A stretch of DNA of 64,000 nt from CAITSH01 sp964385505 (GTDB lineage Bacteria > Pseudomonadota > Gammaproteobacteria > Burkholderiales > SG8-39): the NCBI GenBank assembly GCA_964385505.1, contig CAYLPI010000001.1, forward strand, positions 1 through 64,000, read 5' to 3'. Made by a program: the position numbers and the translations under genes. The notes below the pieces were generated by a model that saw nothing but the letters and a program-made list of their open reading frames with translations, was not told the DNA's origin and did no database searches. How positions within the stretch are numbered: position 1 is the stretch's first letter; every line of letters starts with the position of its first letter. Positions 26,582 through 36,128 of this stretch are shown in pieces.

Positions 26582-27520
26582 CTAAGCCGGGAACGATGCG
26601 TCGAAACAATCCCCGGTTCGCAGCCCGGCGCCGCGCACGAATTCATCCGCCCCTTGCCGCTTGCCGCCGGCTTTTTGCAGTTCGAGCAACTGCAATGCGC
26701 CCTCGGCACAGGCGACGCGCAGATCACCAGGGGCGACGGACAACACTTGCCCGGGGGCGCCGCGGCCATCGCACTGCAGGGCGCGCCAGATCTTGACATC
26801 ACCGCGGCGCAAAGCCGTAACGGCGCCAGGCACTGGATTGAACGCGCGCACCTGGCGGGCAATGTTTAGTGCCGGTTTGCTCCAGTCGATTCGCGCTTCG
26901 CGCTTTTGAATTTTTGCCGCGTACGTCATGCCTTCCGGGGCCTGCGCCTCGGCCGGTACCCGGGCTCGCCCAAGTTCGGCGATGACATCGACAATCAGGC
27001 GCGCGCCGGTCACAGTCAGTTTTTCGAGCAGGCTTCCCGCAGTATCGGCGGCGGCGATCTGCACGGACTCGCGTTTTAGCACCGCACCGGTGTCGAGGCC
27101 GGCGTCCATTTGCATGATGCACACGCCGGTAACGGTATCGCCGGCAAGAATGGCGCGCTGCACCGGGGCCGCACCGCGCCATCGCGGCAACAGGGAGGCG
27201 TGAATATTGAGCGCACCGCGGGAGGCAATATCGAGCACCGGCTGCGGCAGGATAAGTCCGTATGCGGCTACCACCATCAGCTCGGGCGAGGTTGCGGCAA
27301 TGCGCTGATGGGCCGCTTGCTGCTGCAGATGTTCCGGCTGAAACAAGGGTAAGTCATGCGCCAAAGCCAGCGCCTTCACCGCGCTGGGCTTTTCATGCAG
27401 GCCCCGACCGCTGGAGCGATCCGGCTGAGTGAGCACCAACACAATTTCGTGTCCGGCGGCGATCAGGGCGGCCAGGGCGGCCGCCGCAAATTGCGGTGTA
27501 CCGGCAAAGACAAGCTTCAT
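26582..27520 (-). CDS. fmt: Methionyl-tRNA formyltransferase Fmt
   Basis: The 312-residue protein begins KLVFAGTPQFAAAAL and has the active-site signature SLLPRWRGAAPVQRAI with the neighbouring ALNIHAS, and the late AKIQKREARIDW segment. It formylates initiator methionyl-tRNA using 10-formyl-tetrahydrofolate. It lies 19 nt after def, the gene for the enzyme that later removes the formyl group. Confidence 0.96.
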   Translation of the reverse strand: MKLVFAGTPQFAAAALAALIAAGHEIVLVLTQPDRSSGRGLHEKPSAVKALALAHDLPLFQPEHLQQQAAHQRIAATSPELMVVAAYGLILPQPVLDIASRGALNIHASLLPRWRGAAPVQRAILAGDTVTGVCIMQMDAGLDTGAVLKRESVQIAAADTAGSLLEKLTVTGARLIVDVIAELGRARVPAEAQAPEGMTYAAKIQKREARIDWSKPALNIARQVRAFNPVPGAVTALRRGDVKIWRALQCDGRGAPGQVLSVAPGDLRVACAEGALQLLELQKAGGKRQGADEFVRGAGLRTGDCFDASFPA

Positions 27521-27539
27521 CGGTTCGGCGCGGCCAGTC

Positions 27540-28046
27540 TCAGGCCGTGGACTTGCGCTGGTATTGCTTTTCGAGCTTGGAGCGGATGCGGGACTGTTTC
27601 AGGCGCGACAGATAGTCGACGAAGACCTTGCCTATGAGATGGTCCATTTCGTGCTGCACGCACACCGCGAGCAGACCGTCTGCCTTGAGCGAAAAGGGCT
27701 TTCCGGCGCGATCGAGCGCACGCACGACAATCGATTCGGCGCGCTCGACCATTTCGAACACTCCCGGCACCGACAAACATCCCTCTTCACAGGTCTGCAG
27801 CCCGGAATGGGTGATGATTTCAGGATTAATCAGCGTCAGCAGATTGTCGCGGGAATCTGAGGTGTCGATGATGATGATTTGCTGGTGAACGTTGACCTGG
27901 GTCGCCGCCAGGCCGACGCCGGGCGCCTCATACATGGTCTCGGCCATGTCGCTGACAAGACGGGCGACGGACTCATCCACCCGCGCCACTGGTTTGGCTA
28001 CGGTATGCAGGCGGGGGTCTGGATAGCGCAAAATCTCTAAAAGCAT
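27540..28046 (-). CDS. def: Peptide deformylase Def
   Basis: The 168-residue protein has the three metal-site motifs in order: GVGLAATQ, EEGCLSVPG with the Cys ligand, and QHEMDHLIGKVF with HExxH-type ligands. It removes the N-formyl group from nascent proteins. It is the first gene of the nine-gene minus-strand cluster, so its promoter in the 28047-28215 region likely drives much of it. Confidence 0.96.
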   Translation of the reverse strand: MLLEILRYPDPRLHTVAKPVARVDESVARLVSDMAETMYEAPGVGLAATQVNVHQQIIIIDTSDSRDNLLTLINPEIITHSGLQTCEEGCLSVPGVFEMVERAESIVVRALDRAGKPFSLKADGLLAVCVQHEMDHLIGKVFVDYLSRLKQSRIRSKLEKQYQRKSTA

Positions 28047-28215
28047 AAAAACTTGCTAATTGAACGTATTAGATGCTAAATTTAACCTAGACTGTAAGAT
28101 CTTGCCAGTCATTCGTGGTGGCTGTTCGTGGCTTCGCCTTGGGACTCGCCTACCAATGTGCGCGAATTCACGCGATTTCAGCCCCACGAGTGCGAAAATG
28201 GGGGTCGAGATTTCA
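28047..28215. promoter_or_regulatory. Divergent promoter region of def and the LysM gene
   Basis: The 169-nt spacer is AT-rich at 28047-28100 against a GC-rich background. On the plus strand TAAGAT (28095-28100) is a possible -10, and TTGAAC (28060-28065) a possible but badly spaced -35. No unique minus-strand promoter could be assigned. Confidence 0.4.
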
Positions 28216-29286
28216 ATGTACAAGCCAATTATGCCGCGTTCGACCATATTCGCGCTGGTGCTAGCGCTTTGCACGCCCGTTGCGCTGCTTACCAGCGCCC
28301 GGGCGCAAACCGCATCGGTCCCGATCAAGGAAAACGCGCCGGATCGCTACATCGTCGAAAAAGGCGACACGCTCTGGGGTATTTCCGGAAAATTCCTCAA
28401 GGAACCGTGGCGCTGGCCCGAGATCTGGAAGCTCAACGAAGAGCAAATCAAAAACCCCAACCGCATTTACCCTGGCAACGTAATCGTACTTGATCGTTCG
28501 GGCGGCGAAGCGCGCCTTCGGTTGATGGGCGACACGGTGAAATTGTCGCCGCGCGTGCGCACCGAAATGACCAGTTCGGCCATCCCGTCGATTCCTTCGT
28601 CCATCATTGAGCCCTTTCTGGCGCAACCACTGGTGATCGAGCAGGACGGCCTTGAGCGTGCACCGCGCGTTGTCGCAACCGAAGAGGGCCGCGTCAACAT
28701 CGGCCCCGGCGGCCTCGCCTACGTCGGTGGCATCAGCGACAGCAAGGTCGCCAGCTGGCAGTTTTATCGCCCGGGTAAGGCTTTGGTTGATCCCGAAACA
28801 AAGAAAATACTGGGCTACGAAGCCGTATTTCTGGGCACCGGTTCGGTCGAGAAGTCCGGCAATCCGACCTCGGTACGCATCGTTTCGGCACGACAGGAAA
28901 TAGGCCGCGGCGACAGGCTTATCGCGGTCGGCCCGCCTCAAGCCAATGATTACCTGCCGCGCGCGCCGAAAAGCGCCTTGAGCGGGCGTGTGCTCGGCGT
29001 GTACGGCGGCCTGCGTGAAGCCGGTCGCAATTCCATCATCACCCTCAACCGCGGCTCGCGTGATGGCGTCGAGAACGGCCATGTGCTTGCGCTCTACCGC
29101 CTGGGAGAGACGGTGGAGGAAAAAGCCCCCGACCGTGGCGGCGAGAAAGTCATCAGCAAGGTCAAACTTCCGGACGAGCGCTACGGACTGGTGTTCGTGT
29201 TTCGCACGTTCGAGCAAGTGTCGTATGCCCTGGTGATGGAAAGTTCGAAATCGGTAACCACCAACGACGTCGTGCAAAAACCCTGA
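28216..29286 (+). CDS. LysM-domain cell-wall binding protein
   Basis: The 356-residue protein has a signal peptide (IFALVLALCTPVALLTSARA) and then one LysM domain (RYIVEKGDTLWGISGKFL, closing PNRIYPGNVIVL). The rest is strand-rich and carries no catalytic motif. It probably binds peptidoglycan in the periplasm. This LysM gene upstream of dprA is usual in betaproteobacteria. The ATG at 28216 is preferred because it puts the signal peptide at the N terminus; 28198 and 28231 are alternatives. Confidence 0.88.
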   Translation: MYKPIMPRSTIFALVLALCTPVALLTSARAQTASVPIKENAPDRYIVEKGDTLWGISGKFLKEPWRWPEIWKLNEEQIKNPNRIYPGNVIVLDRSGGEARLRLMGDTVKLSPRVRTEMTSSAIPSIPSSIIEPFLAQPLVIEQDGLERAPRVVATEEGRVNIGPGGLAYVGGISDSKVASWQFYRPGKALVDPETKKILGYEAVFLGTGSVEKSGNPTSVRIVSARQEIGRGDRLIAVGPPQANDYLPRAPKSALSGRVLGVYGGLREAGRNSIITLNRGSRDGVENGHVLALYRLGETVEEKAPDRGGEKVISKVKLPDERYGLVFVFRTFEQVSYALVMESSKSVTTNDVVQKP

Positions 29287-29296
29287 CGGGTGACAC

Positions 29297-30376
29297 ATGA
29301 AGGCCGACGCCGGGCTCTCGTCATGGATCCGGCTCAGCCTGGTTGACGGGCTCGGACCCGCGACGTTTCGCAAACTGCTCGCTTCATTCGGCCTGCCGGC
29401 GCAAATTTTGGGCGCAAACCAGGCCGCGTTGAGCCGTGTGGTCGCGGCGGAAATGGCGCATCGCATCCTCAGTGAGGATCATGCCGTGCGGGTTGCCACC
29501 ACGCTCGACTGGGCGGCGCGCGAGGGCAACGCCATAGTCACCCTCGCCGATGACAGCTATCCGCGCATGTTGCTGGAAACCGCCGATCCGCCGGCCCTGC
29601 TTTATCTACGCGGTCGGGTCGAGCTGCTGAACGCGCAATCGCTCGCCATCGTCGGCAGCCGTAACGCAACGCCGCAGGGGCTTGCCAACGCCCAGAGCTT
29701 TGCCCATGCGTTCAGCGATGCCGGCCTGACCATCGTCAGTGGCCTTGCGCTGGGCATAGACGCCGCGGCGCACCGCGGTGGCCTCGCCGGGCGCGGCTCG
29801 ACCATCGCCGTCCTTGGCACCGGGCTCGACACCTTGTATCCGCCGTCAAACCGTGCGCTTGGCGAGGACATCGCCGCACGCGGCCTGCTGCTGTCGGAGT
29901 TTGCGCTTGGCACGCCGCCCGTCACATCGAACTTTCCGCGGCGCAACCGGCTGATTTCAGGACTGGCCCGTGGATGCCTGGTCGTTGAGGCCGCGGTGTC
30001 AAGCGGCTCACTGATCACCGCGCGACAGGCGGCCGAGCAGGGAAGGGAGGTGTTCGCCATCCCCGGTTCGATCCATTCGCCGGTCGCCCGCGGCTGCCAC
30101 CGCCTCATCAAGCAGGGCGCAAAACTGGTTGAAAGCGCGGCCGATGTACTCGAGGAACTCGGCGCTGGCGCAGCACAGGCGCACGTCAACGACCCCAAAA
30201 TGTCGATACCCCAGGACGGATTGCTACTACATATGGGGTATGACCCCTGCAATATCGACGCCCTGGTCGAGCGCTCCCGCTTGACGGCGGAAGTAGTATC
30301 GGCGATGCTGCTAACACTGGAACTCGAAGGAAAAATAGCCAGCCTCCCCGGAGGCCGTTATCAACGACTATCCTAA
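29297..30376 (+). CDS. dprA: DNA-processing protein DprA
   Basis: The 359-residue protein has the DprA Rossmann-like core: SLAIVGSRNATPQGLANAQ, VSGLALGIDAAAHRGGL, AVLGTGLDTLYPPSN and SNFPRRNRLISGLARG. A C-terminal winged-helix domain follows (NIDALVERSRLTAEVVSAML). It loads RecA on incoming single-stranded DNA during natural transformation. It begins 10 nt after the LysM gene and is followed by smg. Confidence 0.95.
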   Translation: MKADAGLSSWIRLSLVDGLGPATFRKLLASFGLPAQILGANQAALSRVVAAEMAHRILSEDHAVRVATTLDWAAREGNAIVTLADDSYPRMLLETADPPALLYLRGRVELLNAQSLAIVGSRNATPQGLANAQSFAHAFSDAGLTIVSGLALGIDAAAHRGGLAGRGSTIAVLGTGLDTLYPPSNRALGEDIAARGLLLSEFALGTPPVTSNFPRRNRLISGLARGCLVVEAAVSSGSLITARQAAEQGREVFAIPGSIHSPVARGCHRLIKQGAKLVESAADVLEELGAGAAQAHVNDPKMSIPQDGLLLHMGYDPCNIDALVERSRLTAEVVSAMLLTLELEGKIASLPGGRYQRLS

Positions 30377-30399
30377 AGGCTTGGGGTCCCACGCGCGAT

Positions 30400-30858
30400 A
30401 TGTACGAAGTCCTCGTTTATCTGTTCGAAAATTACTATCAGGCCGATCTCACCCCGGATCACGGCTCCTTGCAGCGCAAGCTCGCTGCTGCGGGCTTCGA
30501 GAACGAGGATGTGCATGATGCGCTTGACTGGCTGAAAAGCCTTACCGACGTGCCGCAGACGGCGCTGCCCGAGGCTGTCGACCTTTCCGACGCATTCCGC
30601 GGATACTCACCGCGCGAGTTCGGAAAGCTCTCGTCCGAGAGCCGCGGTTTCATCGCCTTTCTTGAAAGTGCCGGTGTTTTGACGCCAATACTGCGCGAGA
30701 TCATCATCGAGCGCGCCATGGCCGTGTCCGACGATTCTGTCGGCCTCGACAAAATTCGCGTCATCGTGCTGATGGTGCTATGGACGCAGCATGGCAACGT
30801 CGATACGCTGATTCTTGACGAGCTTTTGCCCGACGGCTCGCAGCGCCAGGTGCACTGA
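30400..30858 (+). CDS. smg: DUF494 family protein Smg
   Basis: The 152-residue protein starts MYEVLVYLFENYYQ and continues GFENEDVHDALDWLKSL and RGFIAFLESAGVLTP, the signature of the Smg/DUF494 family encoded after dprA in many proteobacteria. The role is not established. It lies 23 nt after dprA. GCCGCC/GGCGGC in the downstream gap could be a weak stem, but no strong terminator is seen. Confidence 0.93.
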   Translation: MYEVLVYLFENYYQADLTPDHGSLQRKLAAAGFENEDVHDALDWLKSLTDVPQTALPEAVDLSDAFRGYSPREFGKLSSESRGFIAFLESAGVLTPILREIIIERAMAVSDDSVGLDKIRVIVLMVLWTQHGNVDTLILDELLPDGSQRQVH

Positions 30859-30906
30859 AACCCGTCTGAGACGGCCGCGCCGCCATCGGCGGCAAAAGCA
30901 ATTCAC

Positions 30907-30936
30907 TTGCATTTTTGTGCGCGCCGCTCTTATTAT
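30907..30936 (+). promoter_or_regulatory. Candidate topB promoter
   Basis: TATTAT (30931-30936) is a good -10; TTGCAT (30907-30912) with an 18-nt spacer is a weak -35. It lies about 85 nt before the topB ATG. Confidence 0.4.
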
Positions 30937-31021
30937 GCTGCGCTTTTACCGTGCTGCCTTTTCCCAGGTAGGCGTATCCTCCCCCGCATGACATCAAAAG
31001 CCCATTGCGCCCAGAGCACCC

Positions 31022-33565
31022 ATGAGTAAAAAACTCATCATCGCCGAGAAACCCTCGGTTGCCGGAGACATCTCCAAGGCACTTGGCGGCTTCACCCGCC
31101 ACGGCGACTACTATGAGAGCGACGAGTATGTGCTCTCGTCTGCGGTCGGCCACCTGCTTGAGCTCGTCGCCCCGGAAACGCACGAGGTCAAGCGGGGCAA
31201 GTGGTCGTTTGCGAACCTTCCCGTCATTCCGCCGCATTTCGACCTGCGGCCGATCGAGCGCTCCGAAGACAGACTCAAGGTGCTGGTGAAACTTCTCAGG
31301 CGCAAAGACGTCACCGGCATCATCAACGCCTGCGACGCCGGCCGCGAGGGCGAGCTCATTTTTCGCTACATCATCCAGCATGCCGGCGCGAAAAAGCCGA
31401 TTGAACGCCTGTGGCTGCAGTCGATGACGCAGGCATCCATTTGTGCCGGCTTCGAGGCGTTGCGCAAGGACAAGGACATGCTGCCGCTCGCCGATGCCGC
31501 GGTCTGCCGTTCAGAATCGGACTGGCTGATCGGCATCAACGGCACGCGCGCGATGACCGCCTTCAACTCCAAGGAAGGCGGCTTTTACAAGACCACCGTC
31601 GGCCGGGTGCAGACGCCGACGCTCGCGGTGCTGGTAGAACGAGAACAACGCATTCGCAGTTTTGTGCCCAAGGATTACTGGGAGTTGCACGGTACTTTTG
31701 TCGGTAAGGGCGGCGAGTACAAGGGCCGCTGGTTTGACGAGGCCTTTTCGAAAGAAGCCAAGAGCGAGAACGCCGAACTGCGTCCCGAGCGAATCTGGGA
31801 CGCCAAAACGGCGGAGGCCCTGCGCGCCAAATGCGACGGGCAGCCGGGCATTGTCGAAGAGGAAAGCAAGCCCACCACGCAGGCCGCACCGGCGCTGTTC
31901 GACCTGACCAGCCTGCAACGCGAGGCCAATGGCCGCTTTGGTTTTTCGGCCAAGACGACGCTTTCAATAGCCCAGGCCTTGTACGAAAAACACAAGGTGC
32001 TCACCTACCCGCGGACTGACTCCAAAGCCCTGCCCGAGGATTACATCCCGACCGTAATGGGCACCATGAAAATGCTGTCGACCGGCCCGTATGCCACTTT
32101 CGCCAAGGAAGTGATCAAGTCGAAGTGGGTCAAGCCCAACAAGCGCATTTTCAACAACGCCAAGATTTCCGATCACCACGCCATCATCCCGACGCTGCAG
32201 GCGCCGAAGGCCTTGTCGGAAATCGAAACAAAGCTGTACGACCTGGTGGTGAAGCGCTTTCTCTCGGTGTTTTTCCCGTCGGCAGAGTTTCTTGTCACCA
32301 CCCGCATCACCCGCGTCAAAGGCGAGCCGTTCCGCAGCGAAGGCCGGGTGATGGTATCGGCTGGCTGGCTGGCCATTTACGGCAAGGAAGCGGAAACCGG
32401 CGAAGCGCCCACCCTCGCCGCAGTGCCCGACGGCAAGGCGTCAACCGAGACCGTCGATGTCCTGGCGACCCAGACCAAGCCGCCGGCGCGCTTCAGCGAA
32501 GCAACGCTGCTGTCCGCGATGGAGGGCGCCGGAAAGCTGATCGAGGACGAAGAACTGCGTGAAGCCATGAGCGAAAAGGGGCTGGGAACGCCGGCAACCC
32601 GCGCATCCATCATTGAAGGCCTGATATACGAGGACTACGTCCATCGCAACGGCCGCGAATTGGTGCCCTCACCCAAGGCGTTCTCATTATTGTTTGCGCT
32701 GGGCCACCTCGGCATCACCGAACTTGCCTCGCCGGAGTTGACCGGAAACTGGGAGTTCAAGCTGCGACAGATCGAACAGGGTAAGCTCGACCGGGCCGAG
32801 TTCATGGACCACATTGTTGAAACCGCGCGCGACATGGTGGAGCGCATCAAGGGTGGAAACATTCCCGAGGACGCTTTTCTCACGCTGGATGCGCCCTGCC
32901 CGAAGTGTGGCGGCAAGGTGGTGGAAAATTACCGCAAGTTCCAGTGCCAGAAGTGCGATTTCACCATCTGGAAAGTCATGTCCAGCCGCGAGTTTGCCCC
33001 GGAAGAAATCGAGACCCTGATCACAGAAAAAGCGTTGGGCCCGCTACAGGGGTTCCGCAGCCGGCTGGGACGCCCGTTTGCCGCAGCCATGAAGCTGTCG
33101 CCCGAGTTCAAGGCAGCGTTTGATTTTGGTTCGGACGGCGCAGACGGCGGCGAGGAAGTAGACTTCACCGGCATGGAGCCGCTGGGGGCCTGTCCAAAAT
33201 GCAGCAACCGCGTTTTCGAGCTGCCAATGGCCTATGCGTGCGAGAAGAGCGTGGGGCCTACGAAGAGTTGCGATTTCCGGTCCGGCAAGATTATTTTGCA
33301 GCAAACGGTCAGCCGCGAGCAGATGCACAAGTTGCTTGAAACCGGCAGCACGGATTTGCTGGCGGATTTTGTTTCCAACAAAAACCGGCGCAAATTTTCC
33401 GCCTTCCTGGTGCGCGATCCCAGCGGCAAGGTGGTGTTCAAGTTTCAGGAGAAAAAGCCAAAAGCGGAAGCTGCTGCACCCAAGGTGGTCGCGGAGAAAG
33501 CGCCCCAGACCAAGAAAGCTGTACCCACAGCAAAGAAAAAGCCCGCCAAACGCAAGTCTGCTTAG
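31022..33565 (+). CDS. topB: DNA topoisomerase III (type IA), TopB
   Basis: The 847-residue protein opens with a Toprim domain (KKLIIAEKPSVAGDI, NACDAGREGELIFRY) and has the catalytic Tyr in LTYPRTDSKALP. After the core come two cysteine clusters: CPKCGGKVVENYRKFQCQKC and a second beginning CPKCSNRVFEL. The tail is Lys/Ala/Pro-rich (ending KKPAKRKSA). It relaxes or decatenates DNA by single-strand passage. The smg-topB order is common in betaproteobacteria. No clear ribosome site precedes the ATG. A 22-bp hairpin follows the stop. Confidence 0.94.
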   Translation: MSKKLIIAEKPSVAGDISKALGGFTRHGDYYESDEYVLSSAVGHLLELVAPETHEVKRGKWSFANLPVIPPHFDLRPIERSEDRLKVLVKLLRRKDVTGIINACDAGREGELIFRYIIQHAGAKKPIERLWLQSMTQASICAGFEALRKDKDMLPLADAAVCRSESDWLIGINGTRAMTAFNSKEGGFYKTTVGRVQTPTLAVLVEREQRIRSFVPKDYWELHGTFVGKGGEYKGRWFDEAFSKEAKSENAELRPERIWDAKTAEALRAKCDGQPGIVEEESKPTTQAAPALFDLTSLQREANGRFGFSAKTTLSIAQALYEKHKVLTYPRTDSKALPEDYIPTVMGTMKMLSTGPYATFAKEVIKSKWVKPNKRIFNNAKISDHHAIIPTLQAPKALSEIETKLYDLVVKRFLSVFFPSAEFLVTTRITRVKGEPFRSEGRVMVSAGWLAIYGKEAETGEAPTLAAVPDGKASTETVDVLATQTKPPARFSEATLLSAMEGAGKLIEDEELREAMSEKGLGTPATRASIIEGLIYEDYVHRNGRELVPSPKAFSLLFALGHLGITELASPELTGNWEFKLRQIEQGKLDRAEFMDHIVETARDMVERIKGGNIPEDAFLTLDAPCPKCGGKVVENYRKFQCQKCDFTIWKVMSSREFAPEEIETLITEKALGPLQGFRSRLGRPFAAAMKLSPEFKAAFDFGSDGADGGEEVDFTGMEPLGACPKCSNRVFELPMAYACEKSVGPTKSCDFRSGKIILQQTVSREQMHKLLETGSTDLLADFVSNKNRRKFSAFLVRDPSGKVVFKFQEKKPKAEAAAPKVVAEKAPQTKKAVPTAKKKPAKRKSA

Positions 33566-33589
33566 GCGCGCTTCCACGCCATAGCCTGA

Positions 33590-33642
33590 AACACAATCGC
33601 CCGGAAAGCCAATGCTGGCGTGGCTTTCCGGGCGATTGTGTT
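33590..33642. repeat. Copy 2 of the TGGCGTGGCTTTCC hairpin family, likely bidirectional terminator
   Basis: Arms 33590-33611 and 33621-33642 are perfectly complementary over 22 bp, with loop ATGCTGGCG. It contains CTGGCGTGGCTTTCC at 33615-33629, as in the other two copies. It lies between convergent topB and gyrB, so it could terminate both, though its T tract is poor. Confidence 0.8.
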
Positions 33643-33686
33643 GTTAATGCCGGGTTCCGGGAGGGTTGGGGAGATGGTCTGAAAAT

Positions 33687-36095
33687 TCAGACATCAATGC
33701 GGGCAACCAGCGCATTCTGCTCGATGAAGGCCCGCCGCGGTTCGACTTCGTCACCCATCAGCTTGGTGAAAATCTCATCGGCTGCGATACCGTCGTCGAT
33801 CTGTACTTTCATCAAACGGCGTACCGCAGGGTCCATGGTCGTCTCCCACAGTTGGCTCGGGTTCATCTCGCCCAGACCCTTGTAGCGCTGTATGGTTGCA
33901 CTGCGCTCCACGTCGGCCAGCAACCAGCGCATTGCTTGCTGAAATTCGGGCACGGTCTGCTGTTTGTCACCCCGGCGCACCACAGCACCCTCGCCGACAA
34001 GGCCCTCGAGCATCTTTGCCGTGCTTTCGATCTGGCGGTAATCGCCGGAGACGAGGAAATCCTCATCGATGGCGGAGCTACGCAAATTGCCGTGGTGGTT
34101 GCGCTCCAGGATGAGTTGCTGGCGCTCGTGTTTCTCGTCGTAGCGCGCGCGCACGACGATGTCCGCGCCGTTGAGCGCCTGCTTGATGCGAAGCGCGCTC
34201 GCTTCTGCCTCCTGCTGGCTGGACAGGTCCACCTTTACGCCGCGCATCAGCACATGCAGTACATCGGCGTCGATCATGCGCGCGAGGCGGTTAACCACGG
34301 CCTCGGCCAGCAGGTAGGACCGCGCAAGTTGCTCCAGCGCCTCACCCTCTATCGGACGCGCATCGGCGCGCGGTACCAGCGACGCACCCACCAGGGCCTG
34401 TTTCAACATGAACTGGTCGCGCTCGTGATCGTCCTTGAGATAACGCTCTTCCTTGCCCAGCTTGACCTTGTACAGCGGCGGCTGGGCGATGTAGATATGG
34501 CCCTTTTCAACAAGATCCGGCATTTGACGGTAGAAAAAGGTCAGTAGCAGCGTGCGGATGTGGGCGCCGTCGACGTCGGCATCGGTCATGATGATAATGC
34601 GGTGATAACGCAACTTCCCGAGGTTGTAGTCGTCCTTGATGCCGGTGCCGAGCGCGGTGATCAGCGTTGCGATTTCAGCGAAGGCGATCAGTTTGTCAAA
34701 GCGCGCCTTTTCGACGTTGAGGATCTTTCCCTTTAGCGGCAGGATGGCCTGAAATTTCCTGTCCCGTCCCTGTTTTGCCGAGCCACCCGCCGAGTCGCCC
34801 TCAACCAGATAGAGTTCGCAAAGCGTCGGGTCCTTTTCCTGGCAGTCTGCCAGCTTGCCCGGAAGTCCCATACCATCCAGTACACCCTTTCGGCGCGTCA
34901 TTTCACGCGCCTTGCGCGCGGCCTCGCGCGCGCGCGCCGCATCGACGATTTTGCCGCAGATGATTTTGGCGTCATTCGGACGCTCAAGCAGAAATTCAGC
35001 GAGTTTTTGCGATACCACCTCCTGTACCACCGGTTGCACCTCGGAGGAGACCAGCTTGTCCTTGGTCTGTGATGAGAACTTGGGCTCGGGAACCTTGACC
35101 GACAGCACACAGGACAAACCTTCACGCATGTCATCGCCCGATGTTTCCACCTTGGCCTTTTTCGCCACTTCGCTGCTGTCGATGTAGTTGTTGAGCGTGC
35201 GCGTCATGGCCATGCGCAGGCCTGTGAGGTGCGATCCGCCGTCGCGCTGGGGAATGTTGTTGGTGAAGCACAGCACCTGCTCCTGGTAGGAGTCGTTCCA
35301 CTGCATGGAAACTTCAACGATGATGCCGTCTTTCTGACCAACGGCGTGGAAAGGGGTGTTGTGCAGGACTGATTTCGTACGGTTTATATATTCGACAAAG
35401 CCGCGCACCCCCCCGGAATGCGCAAAACTCTCTTCCTTGCCGCTGCGCTGGTCGACGAGGAGTATTTTTACGCCGTTGTTCAGAAACGACAGTTCGCGCA
35501 GCCGCTTGGCCAGAATATCGTAATGAAATTCGACAAGGCCAAAGGTGTCCTTGCTGGCAAAGAAGTGGACTTCCGTTCCCTTGCGCTCACTCTTGCCGAT
35601 GACTTTAAGAGGCGCAACCGCCACCCCGCGGTGGAACTCCATGAAATTGGTCTGGCCGTCTCGCTTGATAGTAAGGCGCAGCCAATCCGACAACGCGTTC
35701 ACGACGGACACTCCGACCCCATGCAAGCCACCGGAAATCTTGTACGCGTTGTCGTCGAATTTTCCACCTGCGTGCAATTCCGTCATCACGATCTCAGCGG
35801 CCGAACGCTTGAACTCGTCATCCTCCTTGATGCCGGTGGGAATGCCGCGGCCGTTGTCGATGACACTGATGGAATTGTCGCCGTGAATGGTTACCGTTAT
35901 TTCATCACAGTACCCGGCCAGCGCCTCGTCAATGGCGTTATCCACCACCTCGAATACCATGTGATGCAGGCCGGTTCCGTCTGTTGTGTCGCCGATATAC
36001 ATCCCGGGGCGCTTGCGCACGGCATCAAGCCCTTTCAGTATCTTGATGCTGTCTGAGTCGTATGCGGTATTGGTTTTGCTGCTGGGTTCGGTCAT
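33687..36095 (-). CDS. gyrB: DNA gyrase subunit B
   Basis: The 802-residue protein is a full-length GyrB. The GHKL ATPase domain has VVDNAIDEALAGYCDE and VIDNGRGIPTGI. The Toprim domain has EGDSAGGSAKQGRDR and IIIMTDADVDGAHIRTL. The C terminus has IQRYKGLGEMNPSQLWETT. With GyrA it introduces negative supercoils. It lies 33 nt downstream of dnaN in the conserved dnaA-dnaN-gyrB order. Confidence 0.97.
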   Translation of the reverse strand: MTEPSSKTNTAYDSDSIKILKGLDAVRKRPGMYIGDTTDGTGLHHMVFEVVDNAIDEALAGYCDEITVTIHGDNSISVIDNGRGIPTGIKEDDEFKRSAAEIVMTELHAGGKFDDNAYKISGGLHGVGVSVVNALSDWLRLTIKRDGQTNFMEFHRGVAVAPLKVIGKSERKGTEVHFFASKDTFGLVEFHYDILAKRLRELSFLNNGVKILLVDQRSGKEESFAHSGGVRGFVEYINRTKSVLHNTPFHAVGQKDGIIVEVSMQWNDSYQEQVLCFTNNIPQRDGGSHLTGLRMAMTRTLNNYIDSSEVAKKAKVETSGDDMREGLSCVLSVKVPEPKFSSQTKDKLVSSEVQPVVQEVVSQKLAEFLLERPNDAKIICGKIVDAARAREAARKAREMTRRKGVLDGMGLPGKLADCQEKDPTLCELYLVEGDSAGGSAKQGRDRKFQAILPLKGKILNVEKARFDKLIAFAEIATLITALGTGIKDDYNLGKLRYHRIIIMTDADVDGAHIRTLLLTFFYRQMPDLVEKGHIYIAQPPLYKVKLGKEERYLKDDHERDQFMLKQALVGASLVPRADARPIEGEALEQLARSYLLAEAVVNRLARMIDADVLHVLMRGVKVDLSSQQEAEASALRIKQALNGADIVVRARYDEKHERQQLILERNHHGNLRSSAIDEDFLVSGDYRQIESTAKMLEGLVGEGAVVRRGDKQQTVPEFQQAMRWLLADVERSATIQRYKGLGEMNPSQLWETTMDPAVRRLMKVQIDDGIAADEIFTKLMGDEVEPRRAFIEQNALVARIDV

Positions 36096-36128
36096 TGCTT
36101 TCCTGTTTCTTTTTTTATGTGATTCTGA

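Noticed and set aside
33666..34547. Plus-strand open frame of about 290 codons
   Set aside because: It is antisense to the Toprim and C-terminal part of gyrB and shows no protein-like motif.
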